64,000 nucleotides of DNA, from assembly GCA_017467275.1 (NCBI GenBank), contig JAFTSN010000025.1, positions 1 through 64,000 on the forward strand, read 5' to 3'. The position numbers were made by a program, and so were the translations under genes. The stretch's first letter is position 1; each line of letters opens with the position of its first letter. The notes beneath the pieces were generated by a model, which ran no database searches, was not told the DNA's origin, and saw only the letters and a list, made by a program, of their open reading frames with translations. Positions 16,585-24,690 of the stretch are shown piece after piece. The DNA comes from Clostridia bacterium (GTDB lineage Bacteria; Bacillota; Clostridia; Christensenellales; Borkfalkiaceae).

Positions 16585-17655
16585 TTATTCCTCACTAGAG
16601 GCGAGGAGCGCCTCTCTATCCGCCACCGCGAGCGCCTCCACCATGGAATCGATGTCTCCCGTCACGAACACGTCGAGATTGTATTGACTCAACCCGATTC
16701 TATGATCGGTCACGCGGTTTTGCGGGAAGTTATACGTCCTGATCCGCTCACTCCGATCCCCCGTGCCGACAAGACTCTTTCTGTTTGCGTCCCGTTCCTT
16801 GACGCTTCTGCCGTTATAATAATCGTAGAGGCGGGATTTGAGCACTTTAAACGCCCGCTCCTTGTTTTTGAGTTGGGAGCGCTCGTCCTGACAGGTCACA
16901 ACGATGCCCGTCGGGAAATGCGTGATCCGAACGGCGGAAGCCACTTTATTGACGTTCTGACCGCCCGCGCCGCCCGAATGGAAAATATCGATGCGGATAT
17001 CCTTGTCGTTGATTTCGACCTCCACGTCCTCCGCCTCGGGGAGCGCCGCAACCGTCGCCGTCGAGGTGTGGATACGCCCCTGCGTTTCCGTTTCGGGAAC
17101 GCGCTGTACGCGGTGTACGCCGCTCTCATATTTTAAGAGACGGTAAGCCCCTCGCCCCGTCACGGAATAGATTGCTTCCTTAATTCCGCCGAGCTCCGTT
17201 TGGCTCACGTCCATCTCCTCCACCTTTAATCGGTGCGCCGCGCAATAATTTATATACATTCGCGAGAGCTGAGCGGCAAACAGAGCCGCCTCCTCGCCGC
17301 CCGCACCCGCGCGGATTTCGAGAATACAGCTCCTCTCGTCGTTTTTATCCTTGGGCAAAAGCAAAAGCTTGAGATTATTCAAAAGCCCTGCCAGCCGCTC
17401 CTTACATTCGTAGCCCTCGGCAAAAAGCATGTCCTTAAGCTCTTTGTCTGTCTCCTCTTCCGCCGCCTTAAACGCCTCGTTCATATCCCGCTCACAAGCG
17501 AGATATTCCCGATAGGCTTCCACCGTTTCCGTGAGCTCGGACTGCTCCTTGGAATACTTCTGCCAAACGCTCATGTCCGCAATCACTTCAGGTGCGGAGA
17601 GCTGCTCGGACAAATATTCGTATCGCTTTTCAATCTCCTCGAGTTTTCTCAGCAT
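16585..17655 (-). CDS. prfA: Peptide chain release factor 1
   Basis: This 356-residue RF1 recognises UAA and UAG. The GGQ motif (residues 231-233) in SGGAGGQNVNK is the PrmC methylation site and triggers peptide release. The stop-codon recognition tripeptide reads P-E-T (187-189) where PAT/PVT is usual. The start is ATG 17655 (MLRKLEEIEKRYE), with a GGGAG site, in place of a GTG 18 bases upstream that abuts the previous stop. It lies directly downstream of the prmC fusion, so the factor and its methylase are co-transcribed. Confidence 0.95.
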   Translation of the reverse strand: MLRKLEEIEKRYEYLSEQLSAPEVIADMSVWQKYSKEQSELTETVEAYREYLACERDMNEAFKAAEEETDKELKDMLFAEGYECKERLAGLLNNLKLLLLPKDKNDERSCILEIRAGAGGEEAALFAAQLSRMYINYCAAHRLKVEEMDVSQTELGGIKEAIYSVTGRGAYRLLKYESGVHRVQRVPETETQGRIHTSTATVAALPEAEDVEVEINDKDIRIDIFHSGGAGGQNVNKVASAVRITHFPTGIVVTCQDERSQLKNKERAFKVLKSRLYDYYNGRSVKERDANRKSLVGTGDRSERIRTYNFPQNRVTDHRIGLSQYNLDVFVTGDIDSMVEALAVADREALLASSEE

Positions 17656-17673
17656 ATCCGCTCCCGCCCGCAC

Positions 17674-19572
17674 TTAAAATACGATCTTAACAAACCTGTC
17701 CACGCCCTGCATATCCTTTAAGATCATGGCGTAGTCGCAGTATTTGAACAGCTTGACGACTTTTTCCGCTTCGCCGATTCCCACTTCCGCAATCAGCATA
17801 CCGCCGCGGGCAATATATCTGCCGACGTCGTTTGCAATGCGACGGTAGAAATCCAGACCGTCCTGCCCGCCGTCGAGGGCGAGGCGCGGCTCGAAATCTT
17901 TAACCTCGCGTTGCAATTCCTCGATATCCTGTGTGGGAATATAGGGAGGATTGGTCACGATAATCTCATATCTGCCCCGAATCTTTGCAAACAAATCGGA
18001 TTCCACAAACGTGATCTCCGCCTCGTTCTTTTCCGCGTTTACCTTAGCAAGCGCAAGCGCGTCCGCACTGATATCCGAAGCCGTCACGCTCACCTGCTTT
18101 TTATAGCGCTCCGTCTCTTTTTTGACGGCGATCGCAATCGCGCCGCTGCCCGTGCAAAGATCGAGGACTCTCTCCCCGTCGTTTGCCGCCGCGGCAACCA
18201 TTTGCGCCAGCTCCTCCGTCTCGCGGCGGGGAATGAGCACCCGCTCGTCGACTTGGATTGTGTAGCCGTAGAAATCAGTGTCGCCGATGACGTACCAAAG
18301 CGGTCTACCCGTCAAGCGCTCGTCAACGACCTTTAAAATCTCCTTGCTCTTGGCAAGCTTTAAAATACGCTCCTCCGTGCTCACCGCGCTCTTGGGAATC
18401 TGCATCCGCAGGGCGAAGATCCACTCCGCTTCCTCCTCGTCGATTCCGTTGTTTTTAAACCGCTTTTTCGTGTCTGCCAAAAGCTCGCTCATCTTGCAAG
18501 AGGTCGCAAACGAACTCTCGGGATAAAGCGGGTCGGCGTCCATTTTCAAAACGCGCTCAAACGCGGCGATCGCACATTCGATCATCTGATCGTCAGGCTC
18601 GCGCGTCGTGATGCGCTGGAGCAACAGCCCCGGGAATTTAAAGATCAGAAAAAATTTATTCTGCGTTTGGGCAAGCGCTTTTAAAACCTCGTAGGAAACG
18701 CCTGCCACGATGGGCAAGAACAAGAGCTTGACAAAAAAACGTATGACGAAATCCACCCGCTTATCCCCCGTGTAAATAAAGGACAGTGCGGAATTGGCGA
18801 GCGAGAACACAACGATGCTCACGATCATGACAAGGAACAAAAAGGTCGTTCCGCAACGGTCGTGCACGCGCGAGCAACCGCGAACGTTCTCCACCTTAAG
18901 CTCAAGTCCGCTTTCGTAAGCCGTGATGGTCTTGTGCTCCGCGCCGTGATACATAAACACTCGCTTGAGCGTGGGAAAAAGGGAAATGACGAGGATATAG
19001 GCGATAAAGATAGCCATACGCGCTCCGCCCTCGATGAGGTTGAACCAAATCCCCTCTTTGCCCGTCGTTTCAAACGGCGTCAAGGAGGCGATGACCTGCG
19101 GCAAAAACACAAAAAGGAGCAACGCAAGCCCGATTCCGAGCACGATAGCGACGGTGTTGAAAATGCCGTCGAGGTTTATCTTGTGCTTTTCCGTCAGCCA
19201 TTTTTCCGCCTTGGAGGGGGCTTCGTCATCCGATTCCGCAACCTCCGCGCTACGCATCAGCACCTGATTGCCGATCACGAGCGAGGAGACAAAGCTCACG
19301 ATCCCGCGAACGACGGGAAAGCGCAAAAAACGACTCCTCTTTTCGGGAGGAGCGATGCGCTTGCTCTCCACCTGTATTTTTCCCTCGGGGTCGCGCACGG
19401 CGGTCGCCATAGCGAGCTTGCCCCGCATCATAACGCCCTCCATGACCGCCTGCCCGCCGATATAGGTGCAGGTTTTCTTGTTTTCCTTTTTTCTTTCAGG
19501 TTGGGGCGAGACGGGGCTAGGCTCTGCCTGCTCCTCCGCCGTCAAACCGTCCGTTCTATCTGTTTCACTCAT
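17674..19572 (-). CDS. prmC: Fusion of YqhQ (DUF1385) membrane protein and PrmC methyltransferase
   Basis: This 632-residue protein joins two products that are separate neighbours in many Clostridia. Residues 35-335 are DUF1385/YqhQ: GGQAVMEGVMMRG, transmembrane helices at about 137-165, 183-203, 240-265 and 278-298, and the conserved MYHGAEHK at 207-214. Residues 345-632 are PrmC, with SAM motif DLCTGSGAIA (471-480) and NPPY (541-544). PrmC methylates the glutamine of the RF1/RF2 GGQ motif. The fusion would tether the methylase to the membrane. A single frame without internal disruption supports a genuine fusion. An internal start for PrmC alone cannot be excluded. Confidence 0.87.
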   Translation of the reverse strand: MSETDRTDGLTAEEQAEPSPVSPQPERKKENKKTCTYIGGQAVMEGVMMRGKLAMATAVRDPEGKIQVESKRIAPPEKRSRFLRFPVVRGIVSFVSSLVIGNQVLMRSAEVAESDDEAPSKAEKWLTEKHKINLDGIFNTVAIVLGIGLALLLFVFLPQVIASLTPFETTGKEGIWFNLIEGGARMAIFIAYILVISLFPTLKRVFMYHGAEHKTITAYESGLELKVENVRGCSRVHDRCGTTFLFLVMIVSIVVFSLANSALSFIYTGDKRVDFVIRFFVKLLFLPIVAGVSYEVLKALAQTQNKFFLIFKFPGLLLQRITTREPDDQMIECAIAAFERVLKMDADPLYPESSFATSCKMSELLADTKKRFKNNGIDEEEAEWIFALRMQIPKSAVSTEERILKLAKSKEILKVVDERLTGRPLWYVIGDTDFYGYTIQVDERVLIPRRETEELAQMVAAAANDGERVLDLCTGSGAIAIAVKKETERYKKQVSVTASDISADALALAKVNAEKNEAEITFVESDLFAKIRGRYEIIVTNPPYIPTQDIEELQREVKDFEPRLALDGGQDGLDFYRRIANDVGRYIARGGMLIAEVGIGEAEKVVKLFKYCDYAMILKDMQGVDRFVKIVF

Positions 19573-19625
19573 TTACTCACCAAATTTTCAGCGGTTTCAC
19601 GGGCAAACCGCCCCGTCCCGCTAAC

Positions 19626-19664
19626 GGAAAAAAGGGCTTTAAGATGAAAAGCACCTTAAAGCCC
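19626..19664 (-). terminator. Strong intrinsic terminator after rpmE
   Basis: A perfect 10-bp stem GGGCTTTAAG/CTTAAAGCCC (19634-19664) is followed on the minus strand by TTTTTT. It separates rpmE from the yqhQ-prmC gene by termination or attenuation. Confidence 0.85.
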
Positions 19665-19679
19665 GTTGGGTCATTGACC

Positions 19680-19883
19680 TTACATACCGTATCTTTTCTT
19701 GAATTTATCAATACGACCGCCGGTATCGACAAGCTTCTGCTTGCCCGTAAAGAAGGGATGACAGTTGCTGCAAATATCCACTTTCAGGACTTCGCCCGCT
19801 TTCGTCGTACCCGTTTTGAAAGTGGCGCCGCAAGCGCAGACCACTGTTACTTCATGATAATCGGGATGTATTTCAGCTTTCAT
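19680..19883 (-). CDS. rpmE: 50S ribosomal protein L31
   Basis: This 67-residue L31 is of the zinc-binding (cysteine-containing) type. CACG near residue 17 and CSNC near residue 38 form the metal site, and the conserved FFTGKQK and [11 protein letters not shown] segments follow. It is part of the large ribosomal subunit bridging to the small one. The length is standard. The order rpmE, yqhQ/prmC, prfA is the usual Firmicutes arrangement. A strong terminator directly follows the gene. Confidence 0.96.
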   Translation of the reverse strand: MKAEIHPDYHEVTVVCACGATFKTGTTKAGEVLKVDICSNCHPFFTGKQKLVDTGGRIDKFKKRYGM

Positions 19884-20106
19884 ATTTATTCACCTCGCTG
19901 TTCATGTGCTTTCCATTCAGATGCTTTCCCATTATACAGCTTTTTTTAAAAGCCGTCAACTGTTTTTATGCGAATTTACAAAAAATAGTTGCAAAATTTC
20001 CCGAAATACGCTATACTGTTTCTACGGGCAAAACGGAAACCCCGTTTCCCGACGATATCAATAGTGCGTTTTTCCCGTTTTCACGGGCGAAAACAAAGAA
20101 GGCAGC

Positions 20107-21105
20107 ATGAAAGCTTGGAAACTTAACAACCCGCGAAATCTCGAACGCGCCGTCGCAACCGACCTCGTCTTAACGGACGATACGGCAAAGGTCAAGGTGA
20201 CGAAAGCGCTCCTCTCGGAGGCGGACGTCGCCGTGTATACGGGCGCAATCAAGGCAAAATATCCCTTAGTTTTGGGGCGCTTTGCCTTGGGTCAGGTCAC
20301 GGAAGCGGGCGAAAATTCCTACATGAAGAAGGGCGACAGAGTGTACTTTGCAGACGTGACGGAGGACGAATGCGCCGAGGACGGATTGCAGATCGCAGGC
20401 GAAACGCAGGACGGCTTTTTTCGTGACTTCGCGCTTGCGGACGAATCGAAGGCATACGTGCTTCCCGCATCCGTGCCCGACGAAGCGGCACTTTTGATCG
20501 ACGCCGTCGCCATGGCGGAGCGCGCCGTGGACGAGGCGCATATTTCCGTGGGACAACACGTCCTCGTCGTGGGCGGCGGGCTCTACGGCAATATTCTTTG
20601 CCAGATCCTCATCTACCACCGTGCCGTGCCCATTCTCGCCGACAACAACGCCGATCGGCTTGCCCGCGCGAAAAAGAGCGGCATCTACTACACCTTTGCC
20701 AACGACGAGAGCTTAAAGGACAATCTTTTGACCGTCACGGGCGGCAAGAGAGCGGACGCGGCGATCTATCTCGCGTTCGCAAACAAGAGCGAGCCCTCGA
20801 CCGTCTTTTCTTTGGTTGCACAGGGCGCAAACGTCGTGTTCTGCTCGCAGACGCAAAAGAGCCTTTCCGTCAACCTCGAAAACGCGCTGAAAAACAACGT
20901 CACGGTGCGTTGCGTGAGCGAGAGCAGAGAGTTTGTGACGACGGCAATCAACGTGCTTGCCAACAAAGGAATCAACTATTCGGAATTTTCCTATATTACT
21001 CTCCCCGAGGAAAAGCTGGGCGAAACGATCGAAAAATACGCCGCAAAAGGCGCGGACAGCTCCGCTCTCTCCGAGGAAATCAACGTCTTTAAATTTGTAC
21101 TGTAA
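20107..21105 (+). CDS. Medium-chain dehydrogenase-like protein lacking zinc ligands
   Basis: This 332-residue protein has the MDR alcohol-dehydrogenase layout: an N-terminal GroES-like part, then a Rossmann fold with VLVVGGGLYGNILCQ (about residues 149-163). Where active zinc enzymes have Cys-Gly-x-Asp/Ser and Gly-His-Glu, this one reads LSEADVAVYTG and GRFALGQV, and the structural four-cysteine lobe is absent. It may be a zinc-independent reductase or a non-catalytic relative. The start ATG 20107 opens a two-gene plus-strand unit, with yfcE 10 bp downstream. Confidence 0.75.
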   Translation: MKAWKLNNPRNLERAVATDLVLTDDTAKVKVTKALLSEADVAVYTGAIKAKYPLVLGRFALGQVTEAGENSYMKKGDRVYFADVTEDECAEDGLQIAGETQDGFFRDFALADESKAYVLPASVPDEAALLIDAVAMAERAVDEAHISVGQHVLVVGGGLYGNILCQILIYHRAVPILADNNADRLARAKKSGIYYTFANDESLKDNLLTVTGGKRADAAIYLAFANKSEPSTVFSLVAQGANVVFCSQTQKSLSVNLENALKNNVTVRCVSESREFVTTAINVLANKGINYSEFSYITLPEEKLGETIEKYAAKGADSSALSEEINVFKFVL

Positions 21106-21114
21106 GGAAATATC

Positions 21115-21669
21115 ATGAACGGAAAAATTATGATCGCGTCGGATATTCACGGTTCGGCGTTCTGGTGCGAAAAACTTTTAAAAGCCTATGAAACGGAATC
21201 ACCCGAAAAGCTCTTGCTTCTCGGCGACATCCTCTATCACGGTCCCCGCAACGACCTGCCCGACGGCTACGCGCCCAAAAAGGTGTTCGCTTCGCTCAAT
21301 CCCTTAAAGGACAACATCCTCTGCGTGCGCGGAAACTGCGACAGCGAGGTGGATCAAATGGTCCTCGAATTCCCCGTGCTTGCAGACTTTGCACTTTTAA
21401 GCGTTAGCGGAAAAACGCTGTATGCCACCCACGGGCATCTTGCAGGCGAGACCAATCCCCCGCCCCTCTTTTCAGGCGACGTCCTCTTGAACGGACACAC
21501 TCACGTCCCCTGCCGCAAGAAACTTACAAACGGCGTTTTTTACGTAAACTGCGGCTCGGTCGCACTCCCCAAAGAAAACACGCCGCACTCCTATCTCGTC
21601 TTTGAAAAGGGCGTATTCCTTTGGAAAAATCTCGAAACGGGAGAAGTCTTCGACCGTCTCGAAATATAA
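21115..21669 (+). CDS. yfcE: YfcE/MJ0936-family metallophosphodiesterase
   Basis: This 184-residue calcineurin-like phosphoesterase has all five metal-binding blocks: DIHG at 10-13, GD in LLLGDIL, GNCD in VRGNCDSE, THGH and GHTH (NGHTHVP). The family hydrolyses phosphodiesters in the cytosol with two metal ions, usually manganese, and the natural substrate is unknown. The start ATG 21115 follows AAGGAAA, 10 bp after the dehydrogenase stop. An intrinsic terminator follows at 21690-21722. Confidence 0.9.
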   Translation: MNGKIMIASDIHGSAFWCEKLLKAYETESPEKLLLLGDILYHGPRNDLPDGYAPKKVFASLNPLKDNILCVRGNCDSEVDQMVLEFPVLADFALLSVSGKTLYATHGHLAGETNPPPLFSGDVLLNGHTHVPCRKKLTNGVFYVNCGSVALPKENTPHSYLVFEKGVFLWKNLETGEVFDRLEI

Positions 21670-21689
21670 TCCCCTATCGAAAAAATCCA

Positions 21690-21722
21690 ACCGCTCGGCA
21701 TTTGCCCGAGCGGTATTTTTAT
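21690..21722 (+). terminator. Intrinsic terminator after yfcE
   Basis: CCGCTCGG (21691-21698) pairs with CCGAGCGG (21706-21713), followed by ATTTTTATAT. Confidence 0.85.
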
Positions 21723-21883
21723 ATAAAAAACGTATGGGGCTACCCCCAACTCACCTTTTCTCGCCTACTTCCCCTCTTTTCGGCAAAATCCGACGGGGCG
21801 TATTTTGTCATATTCCTTTTCGGGCATTCGACAAAAATAAAAAAAAGGTCGGAAACGGTCGAATCCGCTTCCGACGAAAACCG

Positions 21884-22510
21884 TCAATTTTCCCTCTTTT
21901 TTTCACGCCGCTTTTTTTCCGCTTCCGCTTTGGAAAAACGGCAACCGCAATAATCCTGCCGATACAGTCCGTATTCTCTTGAAAGTTCTTCCGAACGGTA
22001 ATAACCGCCCTGCTTTTTAAAATCGGCGTTTAAAAAGCCAACCCCGTATTTTTCCGCCGCCCGTTCGCCGAGCTCGTTGAGCCACGCCGCACTTTTATAA
22101 GGGCTCACGGAAAGGGTGCTCGTAAACCATAAAAAACCGTTTTCCTTGGCGAGCTTCGCCGTCTTATCAAGACGGAGCGCATAGCAAAGATAACACCGTT
22201 TCCCGCGCTCGGGTTCCGCCTCCAAGCCGCGCGCAATTTCCTCAAACGCTTCCCTTTCATAGTCGCAGTCAATAAAATCTGCCCAACCCGTCTCCTTTAA
22301 AAAACGAATCTGCTCAGCTTTGCGCTTTTCGTATTCTTCTTCGTCGTCGATATTCGGATTATAATATAGAACGGTGACCTTAAAAACCTCTTTAAGCCGT
22401 TCAAGGCATGCTGAAGAACAGGGCGCGCAACAGCTATGCAACAAAAGCCTTTCGCCCTTTGAAATATCTCGCATGGTTTCGGTCATTTTCTTGTCGTAAT
22501 TTTCTTTCAT
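21884..22510 (-). CDS. queH: Epoxyqueuosine reductase QueH
   Basis: This 208-residue protein reduces epoxyqueuosine to queuosine in tRNA, the last step of queuosine synthesis, as a non-orthologous replacement of QueG. The conserved cysteines are present: HSCCAPC near the N-terminus, RCYLC mid-protein and YCGC near the C-terminus, with the nucleotide-binding segment between. The start is ATG 22510. An in-frame GTG 6 bases earlier lies upstream of the predicted transcription start. There is no usable Shine-Dalgarno: the promoter puts +1 on the A of the ATG, so the mRNA should be leaderless. It is divergent from rubredoxin. tgt is 30 kb away. Confidence 0.9.
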   Translation of the reverse strand: MKENYDKKMTETMRDISKGERLLLHSCCAPCSSACLERLKEVFKVTVLYYNPNIDDEEEYEKRKAEQIRFLKETGWADFIDCDYEREAFEEIARGLEAEPERGKRCYLCYALRLDKTAKLAKENGFLWFTSTLSVSPYKSAAWLNELGERAAEKYGVGFLNADFKKQGGYYRSEELSREYGLYRQDYCGCRFSKAEAEKKRREKKREN

Positions 22511-22516
22511 AGCCAC

Positions 22517-22546
22517 ATTATACCCCTAAAACGCCCCGATTGTCAA
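22517..22546 (-). promoter_or_regulatory. Consensus promoter of queH giving a leaderless mRNA
   Basis: TTGACA (22541-22546), an 18-bp spacer and TATAAT (22517-22522). Exactly six bases separate the -10 from the ATG at 22510, so +1 falls on the start codon. Confidence 0.82.
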
Positions 22547-22595
22547 CCCGAATCTCTCTCAAATAAATATTTTGGAATTTTTTTCATTTCCTCTG

Positions 22596-22623
22596 TTGAC
22601 AAAACGATAAATTTGTTTATAAT
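22596..22623 (+). promoter_or_regulatory. Consensus promoter of the rubredoxin operon
   Basis: TTGACA (22596-22601), a 16-bp spacer and TATAAT (22618-22623), divergent from the queH promoter with 49 bp between the two -35 boxes. Confidence 0.82.
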
Positions 22624-22675
22624 AATATATAGAATACGCGGGCTTTAAAGCTCGACAATATTAGGAGGTATCATT

Positions 22676-22831
22676 ATGAAATACGTTTGCACGGTCTGTG
22701 GCTACGAATACGACGAAGAGGTCGGCGCGGAGGATGCGGGCATCGCTCCTGGCACGAAGTGGGAGAACGTCCCCGAGGATTTCGTTTGCCCCCTTTGCGG
22801 CGTCGGCAAGGATATGTTCGAAGAAAACTGA
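22676..22831 (+). CDS. Rubredoxin
   Basis: This 51-residue protein is a canonical rubredoxin: [17 protein letters not shown] at the start, [13 protein letters not shown] near the end, and four cysteines (5, 8, 38, 41) holding one iron. It carries single electrons between cytosolic redox proteins, often for oxygen or peroxide reduction in anaerobes. ATG 22676 has AGGAGG 7 bases upstream and a consensus promoter. The next gene's Shine-Dalgarno overlaps its stop, so the two are an operon. A link to the divergent QueH, an electron-requiring reductase, is only a possibility. Confidence 0.95.
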   Translation: MKYVCTVCGYEYDEEVGAEDAGIAPGTKWENVPEDFVCPLCGVGKDMFEEN

Positions 22832-22841
22832 GGAGGATCGC

Positions 22842-24632
22842 ATGAAAAACTGTCTCAAATGCGGGGCAGAAAACAGCGATAAGGCGCGCTTTTGCGAAAA
22901 TTGCGGCGCGCCTTTTCAGCTTCGTTGCCCCGCTTGTAACGTTACCCTCGAGCGGGAAAGTAATTTCTGCCCGAACTGCGGCGCAAATCTGAAAAAAGCC
23001 GCCGTTGCGCCCGCGCCCGTAGTTCCCCCTTTGAAGCCCGCCACACCCGCGGCGCCCGAAACCGCAGTTTCCGAATCCGCGATATCCGAGCCGATTTGCG
23101 AAAGCAACGGCAAGAGTCCGCTTAAAGAGAGCCTCAAGGATATCTTTGAAAAGGTTTTTTACTACGTTCGTTTGAGCCTTACGCCCCTTTTGGCGCTCAT
23201 AATGTTCATTATGTCCTTTTTCGGCGTGACCACGCTCGACCTTAACGACAACGTAAGCGCCAACATCGATCTTTCGGGGCTTGATCTTTCTTCGAGTGCC
23301 CAAAAAGCGATAGAAGCCGAAATATCCGACTTGGAGATTTCTTCTCTTCAAATAATCGAGGGCGCGTTCGCGCGTATCGATCCGAAATCGGACGAAAAGG
23401 TTTTAAAGGACTTTAAGCAGTACATACAGGACAACGCCACAAAGCGGCAGGAAGCCAAGCTCAACGGTAGCGATACGGAGGAGTTTGCGGAGGCGTATAT
23501 AGAGCTACTTGAGGACTATAACGTTCTCTTGCTCATGTCCATGGAAACGCTGGCGGAAAACACGCCCTCGTTCACGTTACAGCTCTTTGAAATGGCGGGC
23601 TTTGCCCTCTTGCAGATCGGCTTGACCCTTGCGCTGTTCATCGTCTCTTTGATCCGTTTTATCAACGATCTGACAAACAAGGAGAAAAATCGGCGCATGC
23701 CCTTTAAGCTTCTTTTATGCACGCTCGGCTCTGCGATCTGCTTCGGCTTCCTCGTTCGGTTGATCATGCAGTGTGAGATCGGGAGCGGGCTTAAGACGAT
23801 CATTATTCTCGGCTTGATCGCCGTTCTTGCGGAAATCGGTTTTGCCGTCGCCGCAAAGGAGCTCACGTTTACCAGGCGCAACGTTTTATCCGTTGTTGCC
23901 GCAGGCGTCGGGATCGCGTTTATTCTGCCTCTTATGACCTTTGCCTGCGCGCCCCTCCTCACCGCCGCGTTCGAAAACGGCGGATTGAAATACACGGAGA
24001 ACTTTGTCGCGGGGCACCTCGTCGAGTCGTGGGATTTCTGGAAATTGGCAGAGAGTATGGAAAAGCTCGGAGAGAGCATGTACGGCACGGCGGAAGAAGC
24101 GATTCCCGCGATCCTCGACGGCTCGTATAGCGAGGACCTCTCCATTCTCAACCCCGCCTATATGGGCGTTCTGGGCACACGGGAGGGCGAAGTCGGCTTT
24201 GCCGTTTTGGGTATCGTTTTACAGATCGTGACGGTGGTGTTCCTGATCGTGGCGGCATTTGGATTTATCAACCGAATCAATGCGATCCGCAACAATAAAT
24301 CGGCAAGCCTTTTGTTCCCCATTTTAACGCTTTCGATCAATATCGCGATTCTCGTACTTTCGATCGTTTACGCAAATCTGGCAAACGACGCGCTTGAAAA
24401 AACGGCGCTCGATTATAACGCGAGCGTTGCGGCGGCATTGATCGTGTTCACGGTTTTCTCCGTGCTCGATCTTGTGCAAGCGATCGTGTTCAAGTACCTT
24501 TGCTCGTCGCGCGTAGCCGCTTCTAAAGGGCAAGCGCCCACCCCGAACCCCGCGCCCGACTTTATTTCGACAAAAGCGGAACAGGCGAATACGGCGGCGG
24601 TTTCCCTCGAAAACGATCTGTACGATAATTAA
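22842..24632 (+). CDS. Double zinc-ribbon membrane protein
   Basis: This 596-residue protein opens with two zinc ribbons: CLKCG...CENCG (residues 4-23) and CPACN...CPNCG (about 28-48). A Pro/Ala-rich linker follows, then about eight to ten hydrophobic helices with an extracytoplasmic-looking charged part between the first and second. The function is unknown. Such zinc-ribbon membrane proteins are common, unassigned Clostridia proteins. The start is ATG 22842 with GAGGAGG, 10 bp after the rubredoxin stop, and not the upstream in-frame codon at 22698, which overlaps rubredoxin. A terminator follows. Confidence 0.85.
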   Translation: MKNCLKCGAENSDKARFCENCGAPFQLRCPACNVTLERESNFCPNCGANLKKAAVAPAPVVPPLKPATPAAPETAVSESAISEPICESNGKSPLKESLKDIFEKVFYYVRLSLTPLLALIMFIMSFFGVTTLDLNDNVSANIDLSGLDLSSSAQKAIEAEISDLEISSLQIIEGAFARIDPKSDEKVLKDFKQYIQDNATKRQEAKLNGSDTEEFAEAYIELLEDYNVLLLMSMETLAENTPSFTLQLFEMAGFALLQIGLTLALFIVSLIRFINDLTNKEKNRRMPFKLLLCTLGSAICFGFLVRLIMQCEIGSGLKTIIILGLIAVLAEIGFAVAAKELTFTRRNVLSVVAAGVGIAFILPLMTFACAPLLTAAFENGGLKYTENFVAGHLVESWDFWKLAESMEKLGESMYGTAEEAIPAILDGSYSEDLSILNPAYMGVLGTREGEVGFAVLGIVLQIVTVVFLIVAAFGFINRINAIRNNKSASLLFPILTLSINIAILVLSIVYANLANDALEKTALDYNASVAAALIVFTVFSVLDLVQAIVFKYLCSSRVAASKGQAPTPNPAPDFISTKAEQANTAAVSLENDLYDN

Positions 24633-24648
24633 TTCCGATCAAATGCAA

Positions 24649-24682
24649 AAACACCGAAGCGATCTCTTCGGTGTTTTTTGTT
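24649..24682. terminator. Terminator between the zinc-ribbon gene and glnN
   Basis: AACACCGAAG (24650-24659) and CTTCGGTGTT (24666-24675) form a 10-bp stem with TTTTTT following on the plus strand and a shorter T run on the minus strand. It serves the convergent genes on both sides. Confidence 0.8.
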
Positions 24683-24690
24683 TGGCTTTT

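Noticed and set aside
22698..22841. Upstream start for the zinc-ribbon protein
   Set aside because: It would overlap rubredoxin out of frame. The zinc ribbon begins directly at ATG 22842 with a GAGGAGG site.
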